From NCBI RefSeq assembly GCF_016808335.1, contig NC_053145.1, positions 25,696,001 to 25,760,000 on the forward strand: a DNA stretch of 64,000 nucleotides. Direction: 5' to 3'. Within the stretch, counting starts at the first letter, position 1, and every line of letters begins with the position of its first letter. Origin of the DNA: Panicum virgatum (taxonomy: Eukaryota; Streptophyta; Magnoliopsida; Poales; Poaceae). Under the pieces are notes generated by a model. The model was not told where the DNA came from and did not search any database. It saw nothing but the letters and a program-made list of their open reading frames with translations. Both the position numbers and the translations under genes were made by a program. Positions 24,018-32,476 of this stretch are shown piece after piece.

Positions 24018-25436
24018 GTTGGCGCTCCTTAAGTATCCATTTTATCCCCTGTTTAACTTTGATAATGGCATGAATTTAATATCAGAATCACTAACCATCC
24101 TAACCTCGGCCCAATTATTGGTCGTTTTCGCATTTGCACATATATTTTGGAGGTACTTCATTTTTGCAGGTTTTTGACCAATTTTGGAGCATAAAATGGC
24201 GAGGCCCACGATAACGCGATGACACGAAGAAAGACGAAGGCCAAAGCCCGAACAAAGGATCAAAGGCCATGATGATCAGAGGCCCGTTCATGCATATCCA
24301 CCCTCCAATGAAACCCAAAGGACAAAGCCCACAAGATAAGATCAAGATACTTCGGGGCTAAGCAAAGCAAAGAGATATTTAAGGAAGGATTTTCCATCCT
24401 ATCCTTCTCCTCGAAGAAATCTCGAAGATAACGATGTCTAATGGGGTGCAATCGTGAAAGACATAAACTCTAGAAGATTCCAGGAGACTTGGGGAGAAAG
24501 ATGAACACAAGACGGCGAAGGAAAGAGCCAGGCCATCCGACCTAGGCTCATTGGGCCGGCCGGCCTAGCCCTTTTCTAGGTCGGTTCTACCTCCCCTTTG
24601 ACCGAGGGTTCCCTGAGGCTATTTAAAGACCCCTCCCCAAGGTTCACGCAGAGATCAATTCGGGAGACGACGTCAAGGAGCAGAGAAGATAGAGGGACAC
24701 CTCTCGAAGAGCCGAGGGTCGTGCTAGTTGTCTAGGGTTCGCCCTAGCTGACGTGGGAACCTTGCGAGGAAGACCATGTCGGAGTTCTGGAGCTAGGATC
24801 ATCAAGATCAAGGTAGGGCCCCGGTTGTGATCTTGTGATGTACAATCATTCATGGTGAAGTTATTTGTGATTCCGAATATTTAGCGACCATGTTCTCTCT
24901 TTCGATTTCGTTCTTTTCTTTGGGTTTGCTTCATCCTAGATCTATTATCGAGATAGATCGCTTAGCATGATCTTGTAGTCATGGTGGCTAGAGGTTCATG
25001 GCGGAACTACCAAATGGGGTTCGACTTGCTTCAGGGTATTTCGTTCAAAAGGGGGGCGTCGTGACAGGCCGTCTCCACAGAGTAGGCGGAGTATCGAGGG
25101 ATCGGATTGGAGATTTTGGGTTGAAAGAGGCTTTTCATTGAGATTCACATCTACCTTACTTCACTTCATCTAGCTGGAACTACAACATATGCATGATCTA
25201 GGTGATCTAGATTCGTTATCTCTAACTTTTTCTCGCTACCTTCAGTGTTTGTCATTTTTAGTAGATTAGATTCGTTTTACACCACATCAACACAAAGGAA
25301 TCTCTATGCTAGTAGATTGTTTCTTGTCTCTTTGGTTCCGTGGATTGATAAACCTTGGGGGAATACTCTAAGGGAAAAGCTACACGAAACCGTGCGCTTG
25401 CAGTATATAAATCGGGGGCGCTAAGGACCGTCAACA
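24018..25436 (+). repeat. Element A 3' LTR
   Basis: 1419 bp, TGTTGGCGCTCC to GGACCGTCAACA, about 96-97% identical by eye to the 5' LTR. It is followed directly by the TSD copy TTAGG (25437-25441). Confidence 0.95.
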
Positions 25437-25611
25437 TTAGGCCCTCTTCCCGTATCTTCTTCTCGCTGGGTTTGTCCGACTGACGATCTTTAAGTTTGGT
25501 CGAAGCTTTACCGTTCCCTGGATTTGATATCCCAGGTGTACTCCCTTGTGAAAGCTACAATCGGTCTCTGTGCGCTTGCGGAGTAATTCGTTAGGTTAAG
25601 TAGTGCCAACA
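25437..25611 (+). repeat. Element D 3' LTR, right part
   Basis: This is the remainder of the LTR interrupted by element A. It ends GTGCCAACA at 25611, where element B integrase sequence begins. Confidence 0.8.
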
Positions 25612-26346
25612 GACGTGCGACTGCTTGGAGAAGAACTGGCACCCGGGACATCGCCTGGCGATGTTTCGGGCATCGGCCAGGGCCGTGGGCCAGTAAAAGC
25701 CTGATCGGAAGGCTTTTCCCACGAGGGTAGAGGCGCCCGCATGGTTGGAGCAGATACCTGAGTGGATATCGCTAAGGAGTTGGATTCCTTCATCCTATGC
25801 AGCGCATTTGCACAGGGTTCCTGAGGAAGCCGAGTGCCTGAACAGCTCGGTTCCTATGACGACGTAATTGCTTGACCGGCGAGCAAGCTTCTCGTGCTCC
25901 TTTCCCTTCGGGTAGCTTTTGTTTTTTTTTTTTGATGAAGTCGATGATTGAGGAGCGCCAGTCAGTGTCGAGGGTTAGGACCTCCTGCCCTGTGGCCAGA
26001 AGCAAGTTGGGCTTTATGGGAGGTTCCTCTTCCATCTTGACCGTAGGGCTGTTGAGTGCTTGAACAAACATGCCGGGTGGTACAATGGACCTCTTGGATC
26101 CGAGCTTGGACAATGCGTCGGCCTCTACGTTGTCGTCCCTGGGGACGTGGTGGAACTCCAGACCGTAAAACTTGGTTTCGAGCTTCCTGATCTCCCTGCA
26201 GTAGGCGTCCATCTTTTCCTTGGTGCACTCTCAGTCTTTGTTGACTTGTTGTATGACGACTTTAGAGTCGCCATATGCCAACAGACGCTTGATGCCGAGC
26301 GTGACAGCGATCCGGAGACCGTGAATAAGAGCTTCATACTCGGTGG
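25612..26346 (-). pseudogene. Element B RNase H end and integrase start
   Basis: From 26346 leftward on the minus strand the sequence continues RNase H after element C (YEALIHGLRIAVTLGIK, then DSKVVIQQVN), with a TGA soon after. The linker FHHVPRDDNVEADALSKLGS (about 26090-26155) marks the end of RNase H. A poly-A-type Lys run follows (about 25925). The integrase zinc finger region (NHAGAS, FYWPTALADARN, RRCPGCQFF) runs to 25612, where element D interrupts it after KQSHV. Several frameshifts and stops are present. TGTTG at 26347-26351 is the TSD copy of element C. Confidence 0.8.
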
Positions 26347-26365
26347 TGTTGTGTGACACCCCGGC

Positions 26366-26576
26366 CTACAAATAGTACAAGAGAAGTTGAAAATCTCTCC
26401 GATGAAACAGAAGAATTATGCTCTAGTTCCTTCTTCTCGGATTTATGTGAATACCTATCTGGAGTTAGCAGCAATGATGCATGAGAAGTGTTGTCTAATA
26501 AGATGAAACTTTACATAGTGAGGTTTTTCTCTTCCTTGACCTTACCAATCTGTGTTTCCTCTTTGTCCCAGCTCAG
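26366..26576 (+). other. Probable captured host-gene sequence with an 84-bp intron
   Basis: A frame starting near 26367 reads IVQEKLKISPMKQKNYALVP and on to MMHE. It is followed by GTGTTG (26488) and a T-rich stretch ending TTTGTCCCAG (26571), a good plant intron of 84 bp. After splicing, this frame would stop 15 codons later. The alternative frame from ATG 26577 is the one fused to gag. It has no similarity to retrotransposon gag that I recognise. The source gene is not recognised. Confidence 0.5.
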
Positions 26577-27683
26577 ATGTCGGCAGAACAAAAAGACCTT
26601 GGAGACAGTGCAATGGGTGATGGTGAGAAAACTTGCCAGTGTTGCCAATTCTATGGTGTGCCTTGTCGTCAGGTTCGTGCGACTGAAGATGAAGCCACAA
26701 CTAAAAGGAACCAGAGGTTGTTCTCCGGTACGAAGAGAAAGAGGTCTCATCAAGAGCAGCTGACAGAGGATTCCCTTGTCCTCGACGGTCCATCGGTCGA
26801 TGAGCTACAGATTATCCAGAAGAGAAATGATCCTGAGTGCTCTAGAGATACACAGGTCGAGAATCAAGCTCTCCATGATTACGTTGATGGGTTGACTATC
26901 ACTATGAATGTGATCCGGCCACGCGGTCGCAAGGAGTCCAAAGAGCAAGCAGCAGAAATAATGCAAGATGTGAAGATAGGTTCACAGGGAGGTCGACGAA
27001 GAAGCGCCATTCACCGCCACCGCATGTGCTACAAATGCGGGCAGAAAGGTCATTATGCTAAAAGTTGTCCAGCACCTCAGGCTCCACGGCAGGCAGGACA
27101 GCAGGGGCGCCCAGCCCAACCCAGGGCACCACGACAGGGGAAGGTGAACCACGTGACGGCCGAGTCAGCAGCCGAGGCTCCTAATGTGGTTATTGGTACA
27201 TTCATGGTCAACTCTTATCCAGCTACGGTGCTTTTCGATACCGGTGCTACTCATTCCTTCATTTCCAAGTCATTTGCCGAGCAGCATCGTATACCAATTT
27301 CTTGTATGAGGACAGCTATGATAGTTACTTCACCTGGGGGCCAGATACACACATGCTCTATATGCTCCAGAGTTAGAATTGTTATAAGGAGGGCAGAATT
27401 CTGCACTGGTTTGATCGTCATTGATTCCTCAGAGATAGATGTGATTCTGGGCATGGAGACCCTTACCAGATGGGGAGTACGTATTGATTGTGCTCAGCAG
27501 ACATTTCACTTGTCAGCATCTGATGACCAAGAGGTGACAGTCAGTGCTACGGAGTCTTCTGGTTTTCTTCATCAGATGGAGGCTAGACCCACGGATGGTA
27601 TTCGCGTGGTGTCTGAATGCCCGGATGTCTTTTCGGAGGACTTGCCAGAAGAAGGAAGAGTAGTTGATGAAGACCTATCCTGA
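26577..27683 (+). CDS. Chimeric ORF of element C: unknown N-terminus fused to gag knuckle and protease
   Basis: The 368-residue ORF has three parts. Residues 1 to about 135 are unrecognised, with CQCCQFYGVPC and KRKRSHQEQ. Residues about 136-180 contain a gag CCHC knuckle (CYKCGQKGHYAKSC) and a Gln/Pro/Arg linker. From about residue 190 to 360 it is a retropepsin with an intact DTGATHSFIS motif and [12 protein letters not shown]. The protease part is clearly homologous to the minus-strand Tekay-like copy at 13082-14216, which has DTSA instead. The ORF ends where an internal deletion joins the protease region to the end of integrase. Whether it is translated is unknown. The ATG lies 5 bp after a good 3' splice site. 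Confidence 0.6.
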   Translation: MSAEQKDLGDSAMGDGEKTCQCCQFYGVPCRQVRATEDEATTKRNQRLFSGTKRKRSHQEQLTEDSLVLDGPSVDELQIIQKRNDPECSRDTQVENQALHDYVDGLTITMNVIRPRGRKESKEQAAEIMQDVKIGSQGGRRRSAIHRHRMCYKCGQKGHYAKSCPAPQAPRQAGQQGRPAQPRAPRQGKVNHVTAESAAEAPNVVIGTFMVNSYPATVLFDTGATHSFISKSFAEQHRIPISCMRTAMIVTSPGGQIHTCSICSRVRIVIRRAEFCTGLIVIDSSEIDVILGMETLTRWGVRIDCAQQTFHLSASDDQEVTVSATESSGFLHQMEARPTDGIRVVSECPDVFSEDLPEEGRVVDEDLS

Positions 27684-27740
27684 TCTCTTTGCTAGCCAGC
27701 CCAGAATCTCGGGACGAGATTCCTGTAAGGGGGTAGGATT

Positions 27741-28582
27741 TGTAACACCCTAACTTAATTTTCCTAGTTAATAATAAAATTAATTGGTTTTATTTAATTT
27801 TCTAGGATTTAATTGGCTTAGTTTGCATTTAATCTAATTTTGTTGCATAAGTAATTAAAAATTATTTTAGGGTCAACATGTTTGTGCATTCATGCTGGTG
27901 CATAAGTTTTATTTGTTTGGTTGAGTGCATAGGGTTTGAATTCAAATTTGGTTTGAATTCAATTAGATTTGTTTTGTTTAGAAATAGAAAAAGAAACCCA
28001 AAATAAAAAAAACCCCTAAACCCATCTAGACTCAGCACAGCCAGTCCGGCCCAGTCCAGCACCCTTTCCTGCCGGCCCAGTCCGCTTCAGCCCGGCCCGC
28101 TCCTCCCTCCCGCGCCAACAGCTTTTCCCCGCGCGACCCACTCCCTCCTTCCCACTCAGGCCGGCCCAGCGCGCAGCGCCTCACCGTCGCGCGGGGAAAA
28201 GCTGTTGGCGCGGGAGGGAGGAGCGGGCCGGGCTGAAGCGGACTGGGCCGGCAGGAAAGGGTGCTGGACTGGGCCGGACTGGCTGTGCTGAGTCTAGATG
28301 GGTTTAGGGGTTTTTTTTATTTTGGGTTTCTTTTTCTATTTCTAAACAAAACAAATCTAATTGAATTCAAACCAAATTTGAATTCAAACCCTATGCACTC
28401 AACCAAACAAATAAAACTTATGCACCAGCATGAATGCACAAACATGTTGACCCTAAAATAATTTTTAATTACTTATGCAACAAAATTAGATTAAATGCAA
28501 ACTAAGCCAATTAAATCCTAGAAAATTAAATAAAACCAATTAATTTTATTATTAACTAGGAAAATTAAGTTAGGGTGTTACA
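27741..28582. repeat. Perfect inverted repeat of LTR 5' end (2 x 396 bp, 50-bp loop)
   Basis: The left arm 27741-28136 is the 5' end of the Tekay-like LTR in the sense of element C, preceded by its purine tract. The right arm 28187-28582 is the reverse complement, with spacer 28137-28186. The arms have equal length, and the reading frames in the two arms translate identically, so they are perfect or nearly so. Confidence 0.9.
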
Positions 28583-28587
28583 TGTTG

Positions 28588-28838
28588 TTGGTAGCCTTGA
28601 AAAGTAGCTGGAGGACGTACTTGAGTTGTTCGCCTTTCAGGGAGATGAAGAGGACTCCAGCGCCAGCTCCAGCGCAGTTGAGGGCGCCGTTGAAGTACAT
28701 GATCCAGTGCTCGGATCTAGTGTCGGGTGGAGGATCTTGTATCTTGGTCCACTCGGCAACGAAGTCGGCCAGCGCCTGAGACTTGATGGTGGAGTGTGGT
28801 GTGAATTCGATCGAGAATACGCCAAGTTCTACTGACCA
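28588..28838 (-). pseudogene. Element B RNase H, middle piece
   Basis: The minus-strand frame reads WSVELGVFSIEF, QALADFVAEW and AGAGAGVLFISLKGEQLKY, the N-terminal part of the Tat-type RNase H. It is bounded on the left by element C and on the right by the copia solo LTR. GACCA (28834-28838) is the TSD copy of the latter. The expected catalytic Asp of the first strand (FDGA in the family) reads FNGA here, consistent with decay. Confidence 0.8.
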
Positions 28839-29079
28839 TGAAACGAACATGGCACCATTTATGCCATTTCGAGTGATTTTGGTGATCGAATGACAATGCA
28901 ATCAACGGGACTAATATGATTGTTAAGATGACCATTCTCAGGCTTTTAGGTTCAAGTGATGACAAAGACAAAGAGAAGATAGGCAAAGTTAGGCCTGAAG
29001 GGCCGCCCCTATGGGGGTTCCGCGGACGGGGGTCGAGGGGGAGCCGCCCCTTGCGGGTCTCAGGGCAGCACCCTGAAAG

Positions 29080-29520
29080 CTCTTCGGTCGGTAGCACCGG
29101 AAGAACCAACGCATGAGCATCGGTGCATCCGATGGTTGTCGGAAGAACCGACGCCATGGTATTTTGGTGCAGAAGGAAATCGAAGCCAAGTCAGCTTATA
29201 GGCACCGGTTGAACCGACAAAATCACAACTGGCATCGGTGCATTGGGCATACTATGTTCCAGAGACGATGTCAAGCGACCAGGAGAAGATTCTTCAGGAC
29301 CGGATGAACCGGTGATGCATCGGAGCAAAGCACCGGTGTAATGACGTCAACAGAAGAGGAGAATGCTGTGAGTGACCGGTTTAACCGACGGGAAAGCATC
29401 GGTTCAACCGGTGGTCACTGTGTCAGCTGTCAGGAGTTCAACGGCTACTTCGGGTATTAGAGTGACCGGATGAACCGACACTACCCCAGACAGAGGCATC
29501 GGTTCATCCGATGATACGCA
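29080..29520 (+). repeat. Dispersed short palindromic motifs in the copia LTR
   Basis: At least ten variants of GCACCGGTTGAACCGA-like and GCATCGGTTCAACCGG-like 12-16-mers occur in both orientations, upstream of the TATA box. Confidence 0.7.
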
Positions 29521-29566
29521 GATTTTCTGCTAACCGTTGGAGCAACGGCTACAAGACTTGGTGGCC

Positions 29567-29575
29567 TATATATAT
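29567..29575 (+). promoter_or_regulatory. TATA box of the copia solo LTR
   Basis: TATATATAT is followed after about 30 bp by a C/A-rich leader. It indicates plus-strand transcription of this LTR. Confidence 0.55.
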
Positions 29576-30344
29576 GCCTCACCCCGGCCATTTGAAGAAG
29601 GCTGGAGTTGCTAGACTTCCCACACATACTCAAGAACACATCCAAGCCATACAAGAGCAGAGTGATCATATCCTTAGCCCTTAGCACACTTTGAGAGTGT
29701 TGTGTAAAGGTTAGCTCTTAGTGAGTGTGATTGCAAGGCCTTGAGCCTTTGTGTTGTGGTTCTCTAGTGAACCAAACAAGAGCTTGGTGCGCCGGCACCT
29801 TGGAGCTTTGAAGCTCGCCGGCAACATCATCGACCCTCCGACTTGGTGTGGAGCGGCGACGACACTTTGTGCGGGGGACGTCGAGACCCCCATCCTTTGT
29901 GGAGAAGCTCCTTAGTGGAATCCGGGGCCAAGGTGACCGTGATTGTGTTCACGGAAAAGACTTGGTGGCCAAGTAGCAATACTCTTAGTGAGTGCTACAA
30001 CAACGTGGATGTAGGTGTGCCTTTGTGGCTAACCGAACCACGGGATAAACACCCGCGTCAAGAGTTTGCTATCTCCTATCCCGCTCTTTAAGCTTCCGCA
30101 ATTAATACTTGCAACCTTTGTGCCTTTACTTTCAAAGAATAGTTTCTTGTTAGGAAAGGCTATAGGGTGCATAACTCTTTTGGGATAGGGGTTTCACACT
30201 AGAACAATCTAGTTGCACATCTAGATAGCTTGAATTAGTTTAAGTTTTGTGCAAACTAGTTGGAGCCATAGGTCAAGTTTGTTATTAGTACCTAATTCAC
30301 CCCCTCCCCCTCTTAGGCTAGAGCACCCGATCACTTTCAGACCA

Positions 30345-31580
30345 TTTGACGACTCGGCCGTTAGCGTCCTTGTTGTGCTAGATGTCGCCGAGTGGGTATG
30401 ATGAGGCCACTTTGATCTTGTGAGCTTGGAAGTAGTGCCGGAGCTTCCTTGATGTGATGAGGATGGCATACAACAGCTTCTGCACTTGAGGGTAGCGTGC
30501 CTTTGATTCACCAAGTACTTCACTGATGAAGTAGACCAGTCACTACACTTTGTAGATGGGACCTGGCTCATCGCGCTCGATGACTAGGACAGTACTCACC
30601 ACACTGGTGGTAGCGGCAATGTATAGGAGGAGTTCCCCGTCTTCTGGTGCTGTTAGGACGGGCGGCGAGGTGAGGAAATCCTTGAGCTCCTGGAATGCTT
30701 TGGAAGCATCGTCGTTCCACTCGAACTTGTCAGACTTTCGGAGAAGTTAGAAGAAGGGTAGGCCTCTGTCGCCGAGTTGGCTTATGAACCTACTCAAGGC
30801 AGCCATGCACCCTGTAAGCTTCATTAGGTCCTTTTTGCTCCTGGGAGGCTTCATGAACCTGATGGCGTTGACCTTGGTGGGGTTGGCTTCGATGCCCCGG
30901 CTACTGACTATGAAGCCGAGTAGTTTTCCGGACGGGACACCGAACACACACTTGGTCGGGTTGAGCTTCCATTTGAATTTCTTGAGATTTTCAAATGTCT
31001 CGGAGAGGTCTGTAATGAACTGGTCATTACATTTTGTCTTGACAATGACATCATCGACATAGGCCTCGGCGTTGCGCCCGATCTGCCCCTAGAGGCATCT
31101 CTGAATGGCCTTCTGGGAAGTTGCGCCGGCATTCTTGAGGCCGAACGTCATGGTGTTGTAGCAGTAAGCCCCGAAGGGGGTGATGAAGGAAGTCTTCTCT
31201 TGATCTGATTCCTTGAGGGCTATCTGGTGGTATCCTGAGTAACAGTCAAGAAAAGAAAGAAGGACGCACCCAGCCGTCGAGTCGATGACCTGGTCGATGC
31301 GTGGTAGAGGAAAGGGGTCCTTAGGGCAGTGTTTGTTGAGGTCGGTATAGTCAACACACATTCTCCATTCACCATTTTTCTTTTTTACAAGGACTGGGTT
31401 TGCCAGCCAATCTGGGTGTGCGATTTCTCTGACGAAACCAGTGGCTAGGAGCCGGGTTACTTCTACCCTAATAGCCTCCTTTCGATCCTGCGCGAAGCGA
31501 CGAAGCCGTTGCTTGACGGGCTTCACCTTCTTGTCCATATCTAAGGAGTGCTCAGCCTCCTCCCTTGGGACTCCGGGCAT
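30345..31580 (-). pseudogene. Element B reverse transcriptase and start of RNase H
   Basis: Reading right to left: VKPVKQRLRRFAQDRK, the RT palm start MCVDYTDLNKHCPKDPFPLP, LLSFLDCYSGYHQIA and FGLKNAGATSQKAIQ, then a stop near 31091. YVDDVIVKTK (about 31036-31066) follows, then LGFIVSSRGIEANPTKVNAI and the connection to RNase H (FEWNDDASKAFQELKDFL). A second stop lies near 30749. RNase H begins around 30640 (LLLYIAATTSVVSTVLV) and continues with decay to the copia solo LTR at 30344. The YVDD catalytic box is present, but multiple stops make the gene non-functional. Confidence 0.85.
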
Positions 31581-31829
31581 GTCAGATGGCTTCCATGCGA
31601 AGATATCCCAATTCTCCCAGAGGAAGGAGGTGAGCGCGCCTTCCTACGCCAAGTCGAGGCTGGCCCCAATCACGGCGGTCTTGTGCGGTTCGTCGTCGCG
31701 GAGGACAATGGTCTTGGTCGCCACGGCTGGCGTGCGCTACGACTCGGAAGTTGACTCCTTGGCAGGGATGAGCTGCTGGTCCGCCAGGAGGTCCTTTGCT
31801 GCCTGGGCAACAAGAACCGAGTTCCTGGA

Positions 31830-32291
31830 TCATTCCAGGGTGTCGGAGAGCTCGATGTTCTTGGCCTCGCACGCGTAGGAGGTCTGCAGATCTCCGTAGA
31901 CCGAGAGGACCCCCTTTGGAGCTGGCATCTTCAGGAGAAGATATGTGTGGTTGGGGATCGCCATGAACTTGGCGAGGGAGGGTCTTCCCAGGATGGCGTG
32001 GTAGGAGGTCTCGAACTCGACAGCCTCGAAGTTGACGTACTTGGTGCGATAGTTGTCGCGGGTGCCGAAGGTGACTGGCAGAGTTGCCCAGCCGACCGGA
32101 GTCGACCCGGCTCCAGGGATGATGCCATAGAAGGCCTGGTCGGATGGGACCAGGGATGCCATGTCGTAGCCCATGCTCTGCAATGTGCTGGTGAAGATGA
32201 TGTCGAGGGCGCTGCCGCCGTCGACGAGTACCTTGGCCAGGCGGACCTGGCTCACCACCGGGCTAACCACGAGATCGGCGTCTCCGACCAC
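31830..32291 (-). pseudogene. Element B aspartic protease
   Basis: The minus-strand frame contains AKVLVDGGSALDIIF (about 32185-32235), the Tat-type variant of the retropepsin active site, followed by YHAILGRPSLAKFMAIPNH (about 31955-32010). The frame is open for 153 codons, then broken before RT. It is separated from gag by a frameshift near 32300. Confidence 0.8.
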
Positions 32292-32476
32292 CTGAGGGGT
32301 TCAACCGGGTGTTTGAACACCAGGTTGACTTCGCGATCGTCCAGCTTGAGCTTGCGCCGGCATGATGGCTTGCTGGAACCGCCGTATATGAAGTTGACGG
32401 TCCTATCTTCTTCCTGGAAGTTCCCTGGGGAATCTTCCCTGTGCTCTTCGTCGTCTCGCCTGGGCGGGTTGCGCCT

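Larger units (their letters stand above)
6122..25436 (+). mobile_element. Element A: Athila-like gag-protease retrotransposon without RT/IN
   Basis: The element is bounded by two LTRs (6122-7541 and 24018-25436) and by the direct 5-bp duplication TTAGG (6117-6121 and 25437-25441) inside the LTR of element D. It has a PBS at 7550, gag-protease (7798-11597, interrupted), a 3' ORF (12829-18851, interrupted) and a purine tract at 24007. No RT, RNase H or integrase of its own is present. By eye I count about 50 differences between its LTRs, near 96-97% identity. It spans 19.3 kb. Removing the foldback, the truncated Tekay and the solo LTR leaves about 9.2 kb. It is best read as a non-autonomous Athila derivative mobilised in trans. 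Confidence 0.9.
1..25611 (+). mobile_element. Element D: Athila-like Ty3/gypsy retrotransposon, 3' part, split by element A
   Basis: This is the right-hand part of a plus-strand Ty3/gypsy element whose 5' end lies beyond the left edge. In order it shows the end of RT, RNase H and integrase (2-2088), an extra 3' ORF (2462-3328), a long noncoding stretch, a purine tract (4811-4822) and a 3' LTR. The LTR begins TGTTGGC at 4823 and ends GCCAACA at 25611, with element A inserted in it. The LTR is about 1470 bp once A is removed. RNase H and integrase motifs and the extra ORF after pol fit the Athila lineage. At its right end D abuts element B inside B's integrase. The right-hand TSD would be GACGT (25612-25616), but the left end is not visible. 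Interval includes the nested element A (6122-25436). Confidence 0.85.
26352..28582 (+). mobile_element. Element C: chimeric Tekay derivative with captured sequence and foldback LTR (TSD TGTTG)
   Basis: 2231 bp, flanked by TGTTG (26347-26351 and 28583-28587) in the RNase H of element B. It starts TGTGACACCCCGG and ends GGGTGTTACA. The order is: sequence that looks like a plant gene fragment with an intron (26366 to about 26985), gag zinc knuckle and protease of the same family as 13082-15456, an internal deletion straight to the last codons of integrase (about 27660), a purine tract (about 27728-27739), then the 5' end of the LTR followed by its inverted copy. There is no 5' LTR or PBS. Both termini resemble LTR ends, and the TSD indicates integrase-type insertion. 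Confidence 0.8.
28839..30339 (+). mobile_element. Copia-type solo LTR in element B (TSD GACCA)
   Basis: 1501 bp from TGAAACG to CACTTTCA, flanked by GACCA (28834-28838 and 30340-30344). Removal rejoins the element B frame (GRVVKW to WSVELG). The end CTCTTAGGCTAGAGCACCCG followed by ATCACTTTCA is typical of grass copia LTR 3' ends. It has a TATA box at 29567 in the plus sense and no internal domain. Its first half holds many short ACCGGTT / AACCGAT / CATCGGT motifs. Confidence 0.85.

Noticed and set aside
27862..28461. Two identical 66-codon frames in opposite orientation
   Set aside because: They are the two arms of the inverted repeat, not genes.
29080..29520. CRISPR-like repeat array
   Set aside because: Motifs are irregular, short, in both orientations, inside an LTR of a plant element.
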